Shown: positions 1 to 9,462, numbered from the stretch's first letter. The stretch is DNA of 64,000 bases from Roseicyclus marinus (GCF_030163795.1 NZ_JASJOF010000007.1:1-64000); one strand, 5' to 3'. Notes: generated by a model from the letters alone, not told the origin. Numbers and translations are program-made.

Positions 1-15
1 GGGGTCGCGCCCCCT

Positions 16-807
16 CTAGCCCGTGGGGGCGTTGACGGCAAGGCGGCGAGCGGGCACGGCCTGCGGGGCGGAGGCGGCCTTCATCACGTCTTCCTTCATG
101 ATCCGGCCATCACGGCCGGTGCCGGTTACCTGTGCGGGCGTAAGGCCCTTTTCCGCCATCAGCTTTTGCGCCGAAGGGGCGTGTTCGATGTCTTTCTTGC
201 CCGTGGCTTCGGGGGCGGCGGCGGGCGCGGGATCCGCCTGCGGAGCGGGCGCTGCGGCGGCACCGGAGGAGCCGCCGATCACGGCAAGCTTGCCCGATGC
301 CTCGACCGTCGTGCCCTCGGCCGCGAGGATCTCGGTCAGGACGCCGGCTGCAGGGCTGGGCACCTCGACCGAAACCTTGTCGGTTTCCAGTTCGCAGAGC
401 ATTTCATCCTGCGCGACGGTATCGCCGACCTTCTTGAACCAGGTCGACACCGTTGCCTCGGTCACGCTTTCACCCAGCGTGGGGACCATGACGTCGACGG
501 CCTTGCCGCCCGTCTCGGAAGGGGCGGCGGCAGTGGCGGGGGCGGATGCCTTGGCCGTGGCGGCGCCTGCGCCTTCGCTCAGCGTGGCCAGAAGCGCGTT
601 GACGCCAACGGTTTCGCCTTCGGCGGCGATGATGTCGCCCAAGGTGCCTGCGGCGGGCGAGGGAACCTCGACCGTGACCTTGTCGGTTTCCAGCTCGCAG
701 AGCATTTCATCGACCGCAACGGCATCGCCCGGTTTCTTGAACCAGGTGGCGACGGTGGCTTCGGTGACGCTTTCGCCCAATGTGGGCACGCGGACTTCTA
801 TGGACAT
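16..807 (-). CDS. sucB: 2-oxoglutarate dehydrogenase E2 (dihydrolipoyl succinyltransferase), N-terminal part only
   Basis: E2 core subunit of the 2-oxoglutarate dehydrogenase complex, which passes the succinyl group from E1 through lipoate to CoA. The 263 residues contain two lipoyl domains (about 1-77 and 105-181), each with the ELETDKV lipoylation motif (Lys in DKV), Ala/Pro-rich linkers, and the peripheral-subunit-binding domain around 208-245 (APSAQKLMAEKGL, GTGRDGRI). The reading frame then stops at 16-18, although family members are about 500 residues with a C-terminal catalytic domain (HxxxD). Either the gene is frameshifted close to the stop, with the rest beyond the window, or the protein is really truncated; the 15 bases left cannot decide. 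It starts 4 bases after sucA ends, so the two are co-transcribed. Identity is certain, completeness is not. Confidence 0.9.
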   Translation of the reverse strand: MSIEVRVPTLGESVTEATVATWFKKPGDAVAVDEMLCELETDKVTVEVPSPAAGTLGDIIAAEGETVGVNALLATLSEGAGAATAKASAPATAAAPSETGGKAVDVMVPTLGESVTEATVSTWFKKVGDTVAQDEMLCELETDKVSVEVPSPAAGVLTEILAAEGTTVEASGKLAVIGGSSGAAAAPAPQADPAPAAAPEATGKKDIEHAPSAQKLMAEKGLTPAQVTGTGRDGRIMKEDVMKAASAPQAVPARRLAVNAPTG

Positions 808-811
808 GGAT

Positions 812-3772
812 TTACCCTTCGATGGTCAGCGCATCGTTCACGAGCGCGGTCTGTTGGGATTTGTGCTGGCTGGCCAGACCCGTGGCGGGCGAGGCACTCG
901 CCGCGCGCCCAGCATAGCGGGGGCGGGTGTGTTTCGCACCGATGCGGGACAGGACCCATTCGATATTCGGCTCGACAAAGGACCAGGCGCCCTGGTTCTT
1001 GGGCTCTTCCTGGCACCAGACGATCTCGGCCTTCTTGAAGCGTTCGAGTTCCTTGGTCAGCGCGAGCGCCGGGAACGGATAGAATTGCTCGAGCCGCAGG
1101 AGGTAGACATCGGTCAGGCCGCGGGCGTCGCGTTCCTCGAGCAGGTCGTAATAGACCTTGCCCGAGCAGATCACGACGCGGCGGATCTTGTCGTCCTTGG
1201 CCAGAACCGTGTCGGAGTGACCCTTTTCGGCATCGTCCCACAGAACGCGATGGAAGGAGGAGCCGGTTGTGAAATCCTCGGCATCCGAGATCGCGAGCTT
1301 GTGGCGCAGGAGCGACTTGGGCGTCATCAGAACCAGCGGTTTGCGGAAGGTCCGGTGGATCTGGCGGCGCAGGATGTGGAAGTAATTGGCCGGCGTCGTG
1401 CAATTGGCCACGATCCAGTTGTCCTCGGCGCTCATCTGCAAGAAGCGTTCGAGCCGGGCGGAGGAATGTTCCGGGCCCTGGCCTTCGAAGCCGTGGGGCA
1501 GGAGCATGACGAGGCCCGACATGCGCAGCCACTTTCGTTCGCCGGAACTGATGAACTGGTCGAACATGATCTGCGCGCCATTGGCGAAATCGCCGAATTG
1601 CGCCTCCCACATCACCAGCGCGTTGGGTTCGGCGAGGGAGTAGCCGTATTCGAACCCGAGGACGGCATATTCCGACAGGGCGCTGTCGATCACCTCGTAT
1701 TTCGCCTGCCCCTCGCGGATCTGGTTGAGCGGGTAATAGCGATCCTCGGTTTCCTGGTCGATCAGGCCGGAATGGCGCTGGGAGAAGGTGCCGCGCGTGC
1801 TGTCCTGACCGGCGAGGCGGACGGGATAGCCTTCGGTCAGGAGCGAGCCAAACGCCAGCGCCTCGGCGGTGGCCCAGTCGAAGCCCTTGCCCGAGGAGAA
1901 CATCTCGGCCTTGGTTTCCAGAAGGCGGGCAACCGTCTTGTGCAGGTTGAACCCCTCGGGCGCGGTGGACAGTGCGCGACCGACCTCGGCCATGGTTTCG
2001 GGTTTGATGGCGGTTTCGCCGCGCTGGTAATCCTCGCCCTCGCGGTTGAGGTGGGACCAGCGCCCGTCGAGCCAATCGGCCTTGTTGGGTTTGTAATCCT
2101 TGCCGGCTTCGAACTCGGTGTTCAGGCGGGACTGGAAGGCGGCCTTCATGTCCTCGATCTCGCCCTCGGGGATCAGGCCGTCCTTGACCAGACGCTCGGT
2201 ATAAAGCTGGAGCGTGGTCTTGTGGGTCTTGATCCGCTTGTACATCACCGGGTTGGTGAAGTTGGGCTCGTCGCCTTCGTTATGGCCGAAGCGGCGGTAG
2301 CAGAAGATGTCGAGCACCACGTCCTTGCCAAATTTCTGGCGGAATTCGGTGGCGACGCGGGCGGCGTGGACCACGGCTTCGGGGTCGTCGCCGTTGACGT
2401 GGAAGATGGGGGCCTCGACCATCAGGGCGATATCGGTCGGATAGGGCGAGGACCGGCTGAAATGCGGCGCGGTGGTGAAGCCGATCTGGTTGTTCACCAC
2501 GATATGCATCGTGCCGCCGGTGCGGTGCCCGCGGATGCCCGACAGCTGGAAGCCTTCGGCCACGACGCCCTGACCAGCAAAGGCCGCGTCGCCGTGCAGA
2601 AGGATCGCCATCACCTTGCGGCGCTCGGTGTCGCCGATCTGGTCTTGCTTGGCGCGGACCTTGCCCAGAACCACGGGGTTCACGGCCTCGAGGTGGGAGG
2701 GGTTGGCGGTCAGCGACAGGTGGACGGTGTTGCCGTCGAATTCCCGGTCGGACGAGGCGCCGAGGTGGTATTTCACGTCGCCCGAGCCGTCGACATCCTC
2801 GGGCTTGAAGCTGCCGCCCTGAAACTCGTTGAAGATCGCGCGATAAGGTTTGCCCATCACGTTGGCCAGAACCGACAGGCGGCCCCGGTGGGGCATGCCG
2901 ATGACGATTTCCTGCAGACCCAGCGCGCCGCCGCGCTTGATGATCTGCTCCATCGCGGGGATCAGCGCCTCGCCCCCATCAAGGCCGAACCGCTTGGTCC
3001 CCATGTATTTCACATGGAGGAATTTCTCGAAGCCCTCGGCCTCGACAAGCTTGTTCAGGATCGCCTTGCGCCCGTTCTGGGTGAAGGCGATTTCCTTGCC
3101 GTAGCCTTCGATCCGCTCTTTCAGCCAAGCGGCTTGTTCGGGGTCGGAGATGTGCATGTATTGCAGGGCGAAGGTGCCGCAATAGGTGCGTTTCACGATC
3201 TCGACGATCTGGCGCATGGAGGCCATCTGCAGGCCCAGGACGTTGTCGATGAAGATCGGGCGGTCCATGTCGGCTTCGGTGAAGCCGTAGGATTTGGGAT
3301 CGAGTTCCGGGTGCTGGGTCTGGTCGCGCATCCCCAGCGGGTCGAGATTGGCGACCAGATGGCCGCGGATGCGGTAGGCGCGGATCAGCATGAGCGCGCG
3401 GATCGAATCTAGCACGGCGCGCTGCACCTGCGCATCGGTGACGGTCGCGCCCTTTTCCTCGGCCTTGGCCTTGATCTTGTCGCCCGCGCCCTTGATCTCG
3501 GCCGCGGCCTGCGGCCATTCACCGGTCAGCGCGGCGGTCAGCTCGTCGCCCGGCACGGGCGGCCAGTCGCGGCGCGCCCAAGAAGGGCCCTGCGCCTCGG
3601 CCTGCGCATCGGCGGCGCTGTCGCCCATGGCTGCGAAGAAGTCGCGCCAAGCCTCGTCGACCGCGTTCGGATCGCGGGCGTATTGTGCCTGAAGCTGTTC
3701 GAGATACGCCGCGTTATGCCCCTGCATGAAGGAGGAGGCGTGGAACTGGTCGTTGGAGCTCTGGTCGGTCAT
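812..3772 (-). CDS. sucA: 2-oxoglutarate dehydrogenase E1 component
   Basis: Thiamine-diphosphate-dependent E1 of the TCA cycle: decarboxylates 2-oxoglutarate and succinylates the lipoyl arm of SucB. The 986 residues match the usual family length. Visible landmarks are the N-terminal E2-binding helix (YLEQLQAQYARDP, about 23-35), MPHRGRLSVL near 293, the ThDP/Mg region HGDAAFAGQG near 393 with VVNNQIGFTT near 425, and the C-terminal transketolase-like half ending in the QEEPKNQGAW region. It lies between sucD and sucB in a minus-strand operon. The start is the ATG at 3772; the 72-base gap to sucD holds a strong hairpin (3800-3828). Confidence 0.98.
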   Translation of the reverse strand: MTDQSSNDQFHASSFMQGHNAAYLEQLQAQYARDPNAVDEAWRDFFAAMGDSAADAQAEAQGPSWARRDWPPVPGDELTAALTGEWPQAAAEIKGAGDKIKAKAEEKGATVTDAQVQRAVLDSIRALMLIRAYRIRGHLVANLDPLGMRDQTQHPELDPKSYGFTEADMDRPIFIDNVLGLQMASMRQIVEIVKRTYCGTFALQYMHISDPEQAAWLKERIEGYGKEIAFTQNGRKAILNKLVEAEGFEKFLHVKYMGTKRFGLDGGEALIPAMEQIIKRGGALGLQEIVIGMPHRGRLSVLANVMGKPYRAIFNEFQGGSFKPEDVDGSGDVKYHLGASSDREFDGNTVHLSLTANPSHLEAVNPVVLGKVRAKQDQIGDTERRKVMAILLHGDAAFAGQGVVAEGFQLSGIRGHRTGGTMHIVVNNQIGFTTAPHFSRSSPYPTDIALMVEAPIFHVNGDDPEAVVHAARVATEFRQKFGKDVVLDIFCYRRFGHNEGDEPNFTNPVMYKRIKTHKTTLQLYTERLVKDGLIPEGEIEDMKAAFQSRLNTEFEAGKDYKPNKADWLDGRWSHLNREGEDYQRGETAIKPETMAEVGRALSTAPEGFNLHKTVARLLETKAEMFSSGKGFDWATAEALAFGSLLTEGYPVRLAGQDSTRGTFSQRHSGLIDQETEDRYYPLNQIREGQAKYEVIDSALSEYAVLGFEYGYSLAEPNALVMWEAQFGDFANGAQIMFDQFISSGERKWLRMSGLVMLLPHGFEGQGPEHSSARLERFLQMSAEDNWIVANCTTPANYFHILRRQIHRTFRKPLVLMTPKSLLRHKLAISDAEDFTTGSSFHRVLWDDAEKGHSDTVLAKDDKIRRVVICSGKVYYDLLEERDARGLTDVYLLRLEQFYPFPALALTKELERFKKAEIVWCQEEPKNQGAWSFVEPNIEWVLSRIGAKHTRPRYAGRAASASPATGLASQHKSQQTALVNDALTIEG

Positions 3773-3799
3773 GGGTGCGCACCTGACTGGGGTTGAGCA

Positions 3800-3828
3800 T
3801 CCCGGGCGGGGTCGTTCACCGCCCGGGA
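3800..3828 (-). other. Intercistronic hairpin between sucD and sucA
   Basis: A perfect 10-bp inverted repeat, TCCCGGGCGG and CCGCCCGGGA, surrounds a 9-base loop between sucD and sucA. On the transcribed minus strand no T-run follows, so it is not a classic intrinsic terminator. An mRNA-stability, processing or attenuation hairpin that sets the sucCD to sucAB ratio is an inference. Confidence 0.6.
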
Positions 3829-3844
3829 GAAGTGTGGGTTCGGG

Positions 3845-4726
3845 TCAGCCGATGGCCTTGAGCACGGCCTCGCCCAGACCTGCGGGGCTGTCTGCCACCA
3901 CGATACCTGCGGCTTTCATCGCCTCGATCTTGCTTTCGGCATCACCTTTGCCGCCCGCGACGATGGCGCCGGCATGGCCCATGCGGCGGCCCGGAGGGGC
4001 GGTGCGGCCCGCGATGAAGCCGGCGGTCGGTTTCCAGCGGCCGCGCTTTTTCTCGTCGGCGAGGAACTGGGCGGCTTCTTCCTCGGCGGAGCCGCCGATT
4101 TCCCCGATCATGATGATCGAATGGGTTTCGGGGTCCGCGAGGAACATTTCCAGCACGTCGATATGTTCGGTGCCTTTGATCGGGTCGCCACCGATGCCGA
4201 CGGCAGACGACTGGCCAAGGCCCACATCCGAGGTCTGCTTGACCGCTTCATAGGTGAGCGTGCCCGAGCGGGACACGACGCCGACCGAGCCGCGACGGAA
4301 GATCGAGCCGGGCATGATGCCGATCTTGCAGGCATCGGGGGTCATCACGCCGGGGCAGTTCGGCCCGATGAGACGCGATTTCGACCCTTCGAGAGCGCGC
4401 TTGACGCGCATCATGTCGAGAACCGGGATACCTTCGGTGATGCAGACGATCAGTTCCATCTCGGCGTCGATCGCCTCGAGGATGCTGTCCGCCGCGAAGG
4501 GGGGGGGAACGTAGATCGCGGTGGCGTTGGCCTGCGTGGCGTGCTTTGCCTCGTGGACCGAGTTGAAGACGGGCAGGTTCAGGTGGGTCGAGCCACCTTT
4601 TCCGGGGGTCACGCCGCCAACCATCTTGGTGCCATAGGCGATGGCCTGTTCGGAGTGGAAGGTGCCTTGGCTGCCGGTGAAGCCTTGGCAGATCACCTTG
4701 GTGTTTTCGTCGACGAGGACGGCCAT
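3845..4726 (-). CDS. sucD: Succinyl-CoA synthetase (ADP-forming) alpha subunit
   Basis: Alpha subunit of succinyl-CoA synthetase, which makes ATP or GTP from succinyl-CoA. At 293 residues it has normal length. It shows the CoA-binding Rossmann part ([14 protein letters not shown] near 11-24, GGVTPGKGG near 37-45), the conserved GPNCPGV near 121-127, and the segment [10 protein letters not shown] near 247-255 whose His251 is the phosphohistidine. A clear ribosome site AAGGAG precedes the ATG. It follows sucC but is separated from it by a small membrane-protein gene, an insertion into the usual sucC-sucD arrangement. Confidence 0.98.
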   Translation of the reverse strand: MAVLVDENTKVICQGFTGSQGTFHSEQAIAYGTKMVGGVTPGKGGSTHLNLPVFNSVHEAKHATQANATAIYVPPPFAADSILEAIDAEMELIVCITEGIPVLDMMRVKRALEGSKSRLIGPNCPGVMTPDACKIGIMPGSIFRRGSVGVVSRSGTLTYEAVKQTSDVGLGQSSAVGIGGDPIKGTEHIDVLEMFLADPETHSIIMIGEIGGSAEEEAAQFLADEKKRGRWKPTAGFIAGRTAPPGRRMGHAGAIVAGGKGDAESKIEAMKAAGIVVADSPAGLGEAVLKAIG

Positions 4727-4737
4727 CGTCTTTCTCC

Positions 4738-5004
4738 TTAAATCTTGTGCGGGTCGGAGGGCAGGGGCCGCTCCGAACTGGGGGATTGGGCCGCGCCCGT
4801 CCCGGCGGGGGACGGCGCGCTGTTGGGCTGGGCCTGTGCCAGATGCGTGATCATCGCCAGGACGAACAGGCCCGCGCCCAGAAGGTGCAGCGCCGACCAG
4901 ATCGCGCGCCGCCTGCCGATGACAAGGGCGGGGCCGACCAGCGTGGGCTGGGCTGCTTCTGCCGCTGTCTGGGACAGGGTGGCGGGGATGGGGGTCAGGC
5001 GCAT
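4738..5004 (-). CDS. Small single-pass membrane protein between sucC and sucD
   Basis: An 88-residue reading frame fills the space between sucC (ends 5021) and sucD (starts 4726) with little spare sequence on either side. It has a polar N-terminus with basic residues GRRR around 30-33, one hydrophobic segment (about 35-58, [20 protein letters not shown]) and a Pro/Ser-rich polar tail. No family is recognised. Position inside the operon suggests co-expression with succinyl-CoA synthetase, but the ribosome site (GGGAACC upstream) is weak and the ORF could be a chance frame in GC-rich DNA. The single clean hydrophobic helix and the tight fit argue for a real gene. Confidence 0.55.
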   Translation of the reverse strand: MRLTPIPATLSQTAAEAAQPTLVGPALVIGRRRAIWSALHLLGAGLFVLAMITHLAQAQPNSAPSPAGTGAAQSPSSERPLPSDPHKI

Positions 5005-5020
5005 GGCGGGGGTTCCCGGT

Positions 5021-6214
<1,194 letters not shown>

Positions 6215-6322
6215 GAAACTGTCCCGTCGTTGCTGGTGTTTGCACTGGCCTAAGCACAACCGAAGCGCGCAATAAACCGGCTTTGTGCCGCAGGACGGGG
6301 CTTTCCGGGAAAAAAGCGACAT

Positions 6323-6355
6323 TTGTGATCACAGCCTGAAAACGTGTGATCACAA
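6323..6355 (-). promoter_or_regulatory. Paired TGTGATCACA palindromes upstream of sucC
   Basis: Two identical perfect palindromes TGTGATCACA at 6324-6333 and 6345-6354 are spaced 21 bp start to start, two helical turns. Flanking T and A make the outer ends TTGTG and CACAA. The spacer contains TGAAAAC. The same arrangement, same total length and same TGAAAAC spacer word, occurs upstream of sdhC at 14225-14257. I infer a cooperative operator for a TCA-cycle regulator; the regulator family is not identifiable from here. Confidence 0.75.
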
Positions 6356-6367
6356 GATTTTCCTGTT

Positions 6368-6387
6368 AGCGGTATGCAGCGGTATGC
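6368..6387. repeat. Perfect 10-bp tandem duplication next to the sucC operator
   Basis: AGCGGTATGC occurs twice in direct tandem between the pepT stop and the paired palindromes. It may be a binding site, a leftover of slippage or nothing; no other copy was noticed in the window. Confidence 0.5.
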
Positions 6388-6397
6388 CGGGTGCGAC

Positions 6398-7642
6398 TCA
6401 GGCAGGTTCCGCGCCTGTCGCCCGCGCTGCGATGCGCAGCATCAACTGCGTGGCAAGGGCCATGTCCTGCACCGAGACATATTCAAGCGGCCCGTGCACG
6501 TTCTGCATCCCGGTGAAGAGATTGGGGCAGGGGACCCCCATTTCCGTCAGTCGGGAGCCATCGGTGCCGCCGCGAATGACGGCTTCGATGGGCTCATGGC
6601 CCATGTCGCGGAGCGCGTCGCGGGCGAGGTTGACGGGGGTCATGTCCTCCTCGAGCCAGTAGCGCATGTTGCGGTATTGCGGCGTGATCTGCACGTCGAT
6701 CCGGGCGCGGGGTTCGGTGGCGGCGATGGCGGCGCAGACCTGGCGCACCAGATCGCCCTTGGCCGCCAGCCCGTCGCGCTCGAAATCGCGCAAGATGAGG
6801 CGCAGGACCATCTGGTCGGCGGTTCCCTTCATGTCGACGGCATGGATGAAGCCCTGCCTGTCGGCGGTGGTTTCGGGCGTCATGGTCGCCTGCGGCAGCG
6901 TTTCGACGATGCGGGAGGCGAGGTGGATGGCGTTCACCAGTTTCCCCGTCGCCTCGCCGGGATGGATCGAGACGCCGGTGACGGTGATCACGGCGAAATC
7001 GGCGGAGAAGGTTTCATAGACGATCTCACCCGCGTCGCCGCCGTCGAACGTATAGGCGAAATCGACGCCCAGATCGGCGGGCAGTTTCGGATCGACGCCG
7101 CGCCCGATTTCCTCGTCGGGGGTGAAGGCGATGCGGATCGTCGGGCGCGGCAGGTCGGGGTTGTCGATCAGATGGCGCGCAGCGGTCATGATGATGGCGA
7201 TGCCGGCCTTGTCATCGGCCCCCAGAAGCGTGGTGCCCGAGGCGGTCACGAGATCCTCGCCGATCTTGGTTGCGAGATAGGGAAAATCCTCGGGCGAAAG
7301 GGTCAGGTCGGGCGCGTCGGGAAAGGTGATCGCGCCGCCGTTGTAGCCCCGGATCACGCGGGGTTTGACGCCCGTGGCGTTGAATTGGGGCGCCGTGTCG
7401 ACATGGGCGAGAAAGCCGATGGTGGGGCCGGGGGCATTGCCGGGGATCGTGGCGATGACCGTACCGTAGGGTGTTTTCGTCACCTCCGCCGCGCCGATCT
7501 CGGCCAGTTCCTGCGCCATCAGGTCGAGCATCGCGTGTTGTATGGCGGTCGAGGGCTGGGCGGGGCTGTCCATGTCGGACTGGCTGTCGATGGCGGCGTA
7601 GCGGACGAGGCGGGTTTCCAGCTCGGTGTCGAAATCGCGCAT
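6398..7642 (-). CDS. pepT: Peptidase T (tripeptide aminopeptidase, M20B)
   Basis: Cytoplasmic zinc peptidase that removes N-terminal residues from tripeptides. The 414-residue product shows the M20 metal and catalytic motifs in order: FLAHVDTAP (His, Asp), TLLGADDKAG (bridging Asp), FTPDEEIGRG (catalytic and metal Glu), GGDAGEI, SIHPG, and RGGTDGSRLTEMG near the C-terminus. The ATG at 7642 (MRDFDTELE) is preferred over an upstream in-frame ATG at 7699 because GGAGA sits 8 bases before it and it gives the usual family length. It is followed on the same strand by sucC after a 183-base regulatory gap, so it is probably a separate unit. Confidence 0.95.
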   Translation of the reverse strand: MRDFDTELETRLVRYAAIDSQSDMDSPAQPSTAIQHAMLDLMAQELAEIGAAEVTKTPYGTVIATIPGNAPGPTIGFLAHVDTAPQFNATGVKPRVIRGYNGGAITFPDAPDLTLSPEDFPYLATKIGEDLVTASGTTLLGADDKAGIAIIMTAARHLIDNPDLPRPTIRIAFTPDEEIGRGVDPKLPADLGVDFAYTFDGGDAGEIVYETFSADFAVITVTGVSIHPGEATGKLVNAIHLASRIVETLPQATMTPETTADRQGFIHAVDMKGTADQMVLRLILRDFERDGLAAKGDLVRQVCAAIAATEPRARIDVQITPQYRNMRYWLEEDMTPVNLARDALRDMGHEPIEAVIRGGTDGSRLTEMGVPCPNLFTGMQNVHGPLEYVSVQDMALATQLMLRIAARATGAEPA

Positions 7643-7788
7643 GATCGGGGTCTCCTGTCGGGTTGGGGGGATGAGGGGCGCGGTCTGTGCCAGTGTCAAG
7701 CGGGGTGTTTTTTTGGTTGCTGGTCTGGGCAGCGGACCGCAGACTTTGCGGCGTTGTGCACAGGTATCGAGTGGAGGCGCGTTTCGTC

Positions 7789-8724
7789 ATGATCCCGAGA
7801 AAGCTGGCGATGGCCGGGTGTGTTTTGGGCCTGTTTGGTGCCGAACCTGTCGCGGCAGAGGCCGATGGGTGGGCACCGATCCTTGATCAGGCGCGGCTGG
7901 GGCGGGGTCAGGCGGCCTGTTGGATCCGGGGGGAGAACAGCGCCTGCCTGATGCTGAGTTGCCGCGATGGCGGACCCTTGGAAATTGGGATGATGGCCTA
8001 TGGCGGCAATTTCGGGTTGGAACCCATGCTGCCCGTTTTCATCCGCGTTGATGGTGGGCCGGTTCATGCGCTGTCGATGAATGTTCTCAGCCTGTTCGAC
8101 GTGCAACATGCGGCGGTGCCCTTTGATCCGGGTCGCCATGGCGCGCTGTTGGCGGCGCTGCGCACGGGCCGGGTCGCCGAGATCGCGGTTTATGATCCGG
8201 CGTCGAACCCGCTGGCCTATACTCTGGGCAATAGGCCTGGTGCGGTCGATGCGGCCTTGGCGGGGTGCGGTGCCCCGGTTGTGGCGGGGATGGGCGGCGG
8301 CACGCCGGCGCAGGATGCGGCGCGGTTCGTGCAGATCGATCCGGGGCTTGCCCATGCCGAGGCGACGGATCTAGCGCGTGGGTTGTTGGCGGAGATGCTG
8401 GCGCAAGAACCGGGGACGGAGGTGGTGGCGAGTATTGCGTTGTTACCCGATGGGCGGCGCATCCTGGTCGCCGAGCACGGGGTCAGCACGGCAAGTTACG
8501 GGATCACGGGGGTCGGCACCTATGTCTTCACCGCCGATCCGGGCGGGCCGTTCCGGCAGGCCTATGCGACCACGGGAGTGAGCCTGTGGCTCGATCTGGC
8601 CCAGCTGTCGGAGGGGTTTCCCGATATCTGGGTGCAGAATTATCGCGGCGTGTCGCCCCCCTATGGGGTCTGGCGGCATCTCGGCGGGCGCTACCAGCAC
8701 CAGCGCAACGAGCCTGCGGGTTGA
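7789..8724 (+). CDS. Secreted or periplasmic protein of unknown function
   Basis: A 311-residue protein not assigned to a family. The ATG at 7789 is chosen because GGAGG lies about 11 bases upstream and translation then begins with a signal peptide (MIPRKLAMAGCVLGLFGAEPVAA) cleaved near residue 23. The mature part contains Cys pairs (ACWIRGENSACLMLSC), then a long region without transmembrane segments. It stands alone between pepT (divergent) and a convergent methyltransferase, with a bidirectional hairpin after the stop. Function cannot be given from sequence alone. Confidence 0.75.
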   Translation: MIPRKLAMAGCVLGLFGAEPVAAEADGWAPILDQARLGRGQAACWIRGENSACLMLSCRDGGPLEIGMMAYGGNFGLEPMLPVFIRVDGGPVHALSMNVLSLFDVQHAAVPFDPGRHGALLAALRTGRVAEIAVYDPASNPLAYTLGNRPGAVDAALAGCGAPVVAGMGGGTPAQDAARFVQIDPGLAHAEATDLARGLLAEMLAQEPGTEVVASIALLPDGRRILVAEHGVSTASYGITGVGTYVFTADPGGPFRQAYATTGVSLWLDLAQLSEGFPDIWVQNYRGVSPPYGVWRHLGGRYQHQRNEPAG

Positions 8725-8732
8725 GGGTCGGG

Positions 8733-8776
8733 CGGAAAACTGCAGTTTTCTGTCTGGAGAAACTGCAGTTTTTCCC
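8733..8776. terminator. Nested-palindrome bidirectional terminator
   Basis: Between two convergent genes lie two CTGCAG-centred palindromes: the perfect 16-mer GAAAACTGCAGTTTTC at 8735-8750 and AAACTGCAGTTT at 8760-8771. Each can fold alone, and the two can also pair with each other into one long stem, with A-runs and T-runs at the ends. Position and T-rich edges fit a terminator for both genes. Confidence 0.6.
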
Positions 8777-8802
8777 ACGTTTTCCGCGAGGAATACGCCC
8801 CC

Positions 8803-9462
8803 TCAGGCGCGGAACAGAACCTGTCCGCGCGGCAGGCGGTCGGGTTGGCGCGTCAGGGTCAGGCCGGCGGCATCGGCCATGGCCTCAAGCGCGGCTTGCG
8901 TCATGTGCCACGGCGGGCGGTCGGGGTGGGTGACGACGCCATCGGGTTGGCGAAGGCTTGTGTCCTCCTGCCCTTCGGGCGCGAGGAATACCGTGAACAG
9001 AAAGACGCGGGGGGCGGGCCAGCGGCGGGCGATCTGTGCGAGCGCGTGGGCTGTCTGGCCCGGCGGCAGATGGGTGAAGAGGCCGAAGGCCATGAGGTAA
9101 TCGACATGGGGCGGCAGGCCGGGAAAGGCGAAATCGGCATCTTCGATCAGATGATCCTCGGGCAGGCGGTCGGGATCGGTCAGTTCCACCTCGCGCCCGC
9201 GCAGCATCAAGGCGCGGCTGGCGTCGGTGGCCCAGTAGTGGCCGGGGTCGAGGAAGGGAACCGCCTTGCAGCCCAGCCGCAGGGAGCCCGCGCCGATGTC
9301 GAGGAGGCGGTGGTGAGGTTGCAGGCCATGGGCGCGCAGAAGCGCCAGTTGCAAGCGGCCTATTTCCTCCCAGCGGCCGCCGACAATGTCGCGGTGCCGC
9401 CCGTCACGCAGCGCGCGGTCATAGAAACCGGGTTCGAGATAGGGGGAGGGGGGCCGCGTCAT
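8803..9462 (-). CDS. Class I SAM-dependent methyltransferase
   Basis: A 219-residue protein with a Rossmann-type S-adenosylmethionine-binding core: motif I LLDIGAGSLRLG near residue 58, then an acidic strand end in HYWATDASRALM, and EDADFAFPGLPPHVDYLMAFGLFTHLPP as the post-motif region seen in methyltransferase-11/25 type enzymes. Substrate is unknown. The ATG at 9462 is chosen because the longer frame would run into mdh. It lies 43 bases downstream of mdh on the same strand and may be read through from it. Confidence 0.8.
   Translation of the reverse strand: MTRPPSPYLEPGFYDRALRDGRHRDIVGGRWEEIGRLQLALLRAHGLQPHHRLLDIGAGSLRLGCKAVPFLDPGHYWATDASRALMLRGREVELTDPDRLPEDHLIEDADFAFPGLPPHVDYLMAFGLFTHLPPGQTAHALAQIARRWPAPRVFLFTVFLAPEGQEDTSLRQPDGVVTHPDRPPWHMTQAALEAMADAAGLTLTRQPDRLPRGQVLFRA

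Noticed and set aside
23-3412. 1129-codon open frame on the plus strand opposite sucB and sucA
   Set aside because: It is the antisense shadow of two clear TCA genes; the translation is low-complexity (Arg, Ala, Gly, His rich) and resembles nothing. High GC creates such long mirror frames here.
6324-6354. CRP/FNR box interpretation of the TGTGATCACA sites
   Set aside because: CRP half-sites TGTGA and TCACA are directly joined here without the 6-base centre, and no TTGAT-N4-ATCAA (FnrL) pattern is present.
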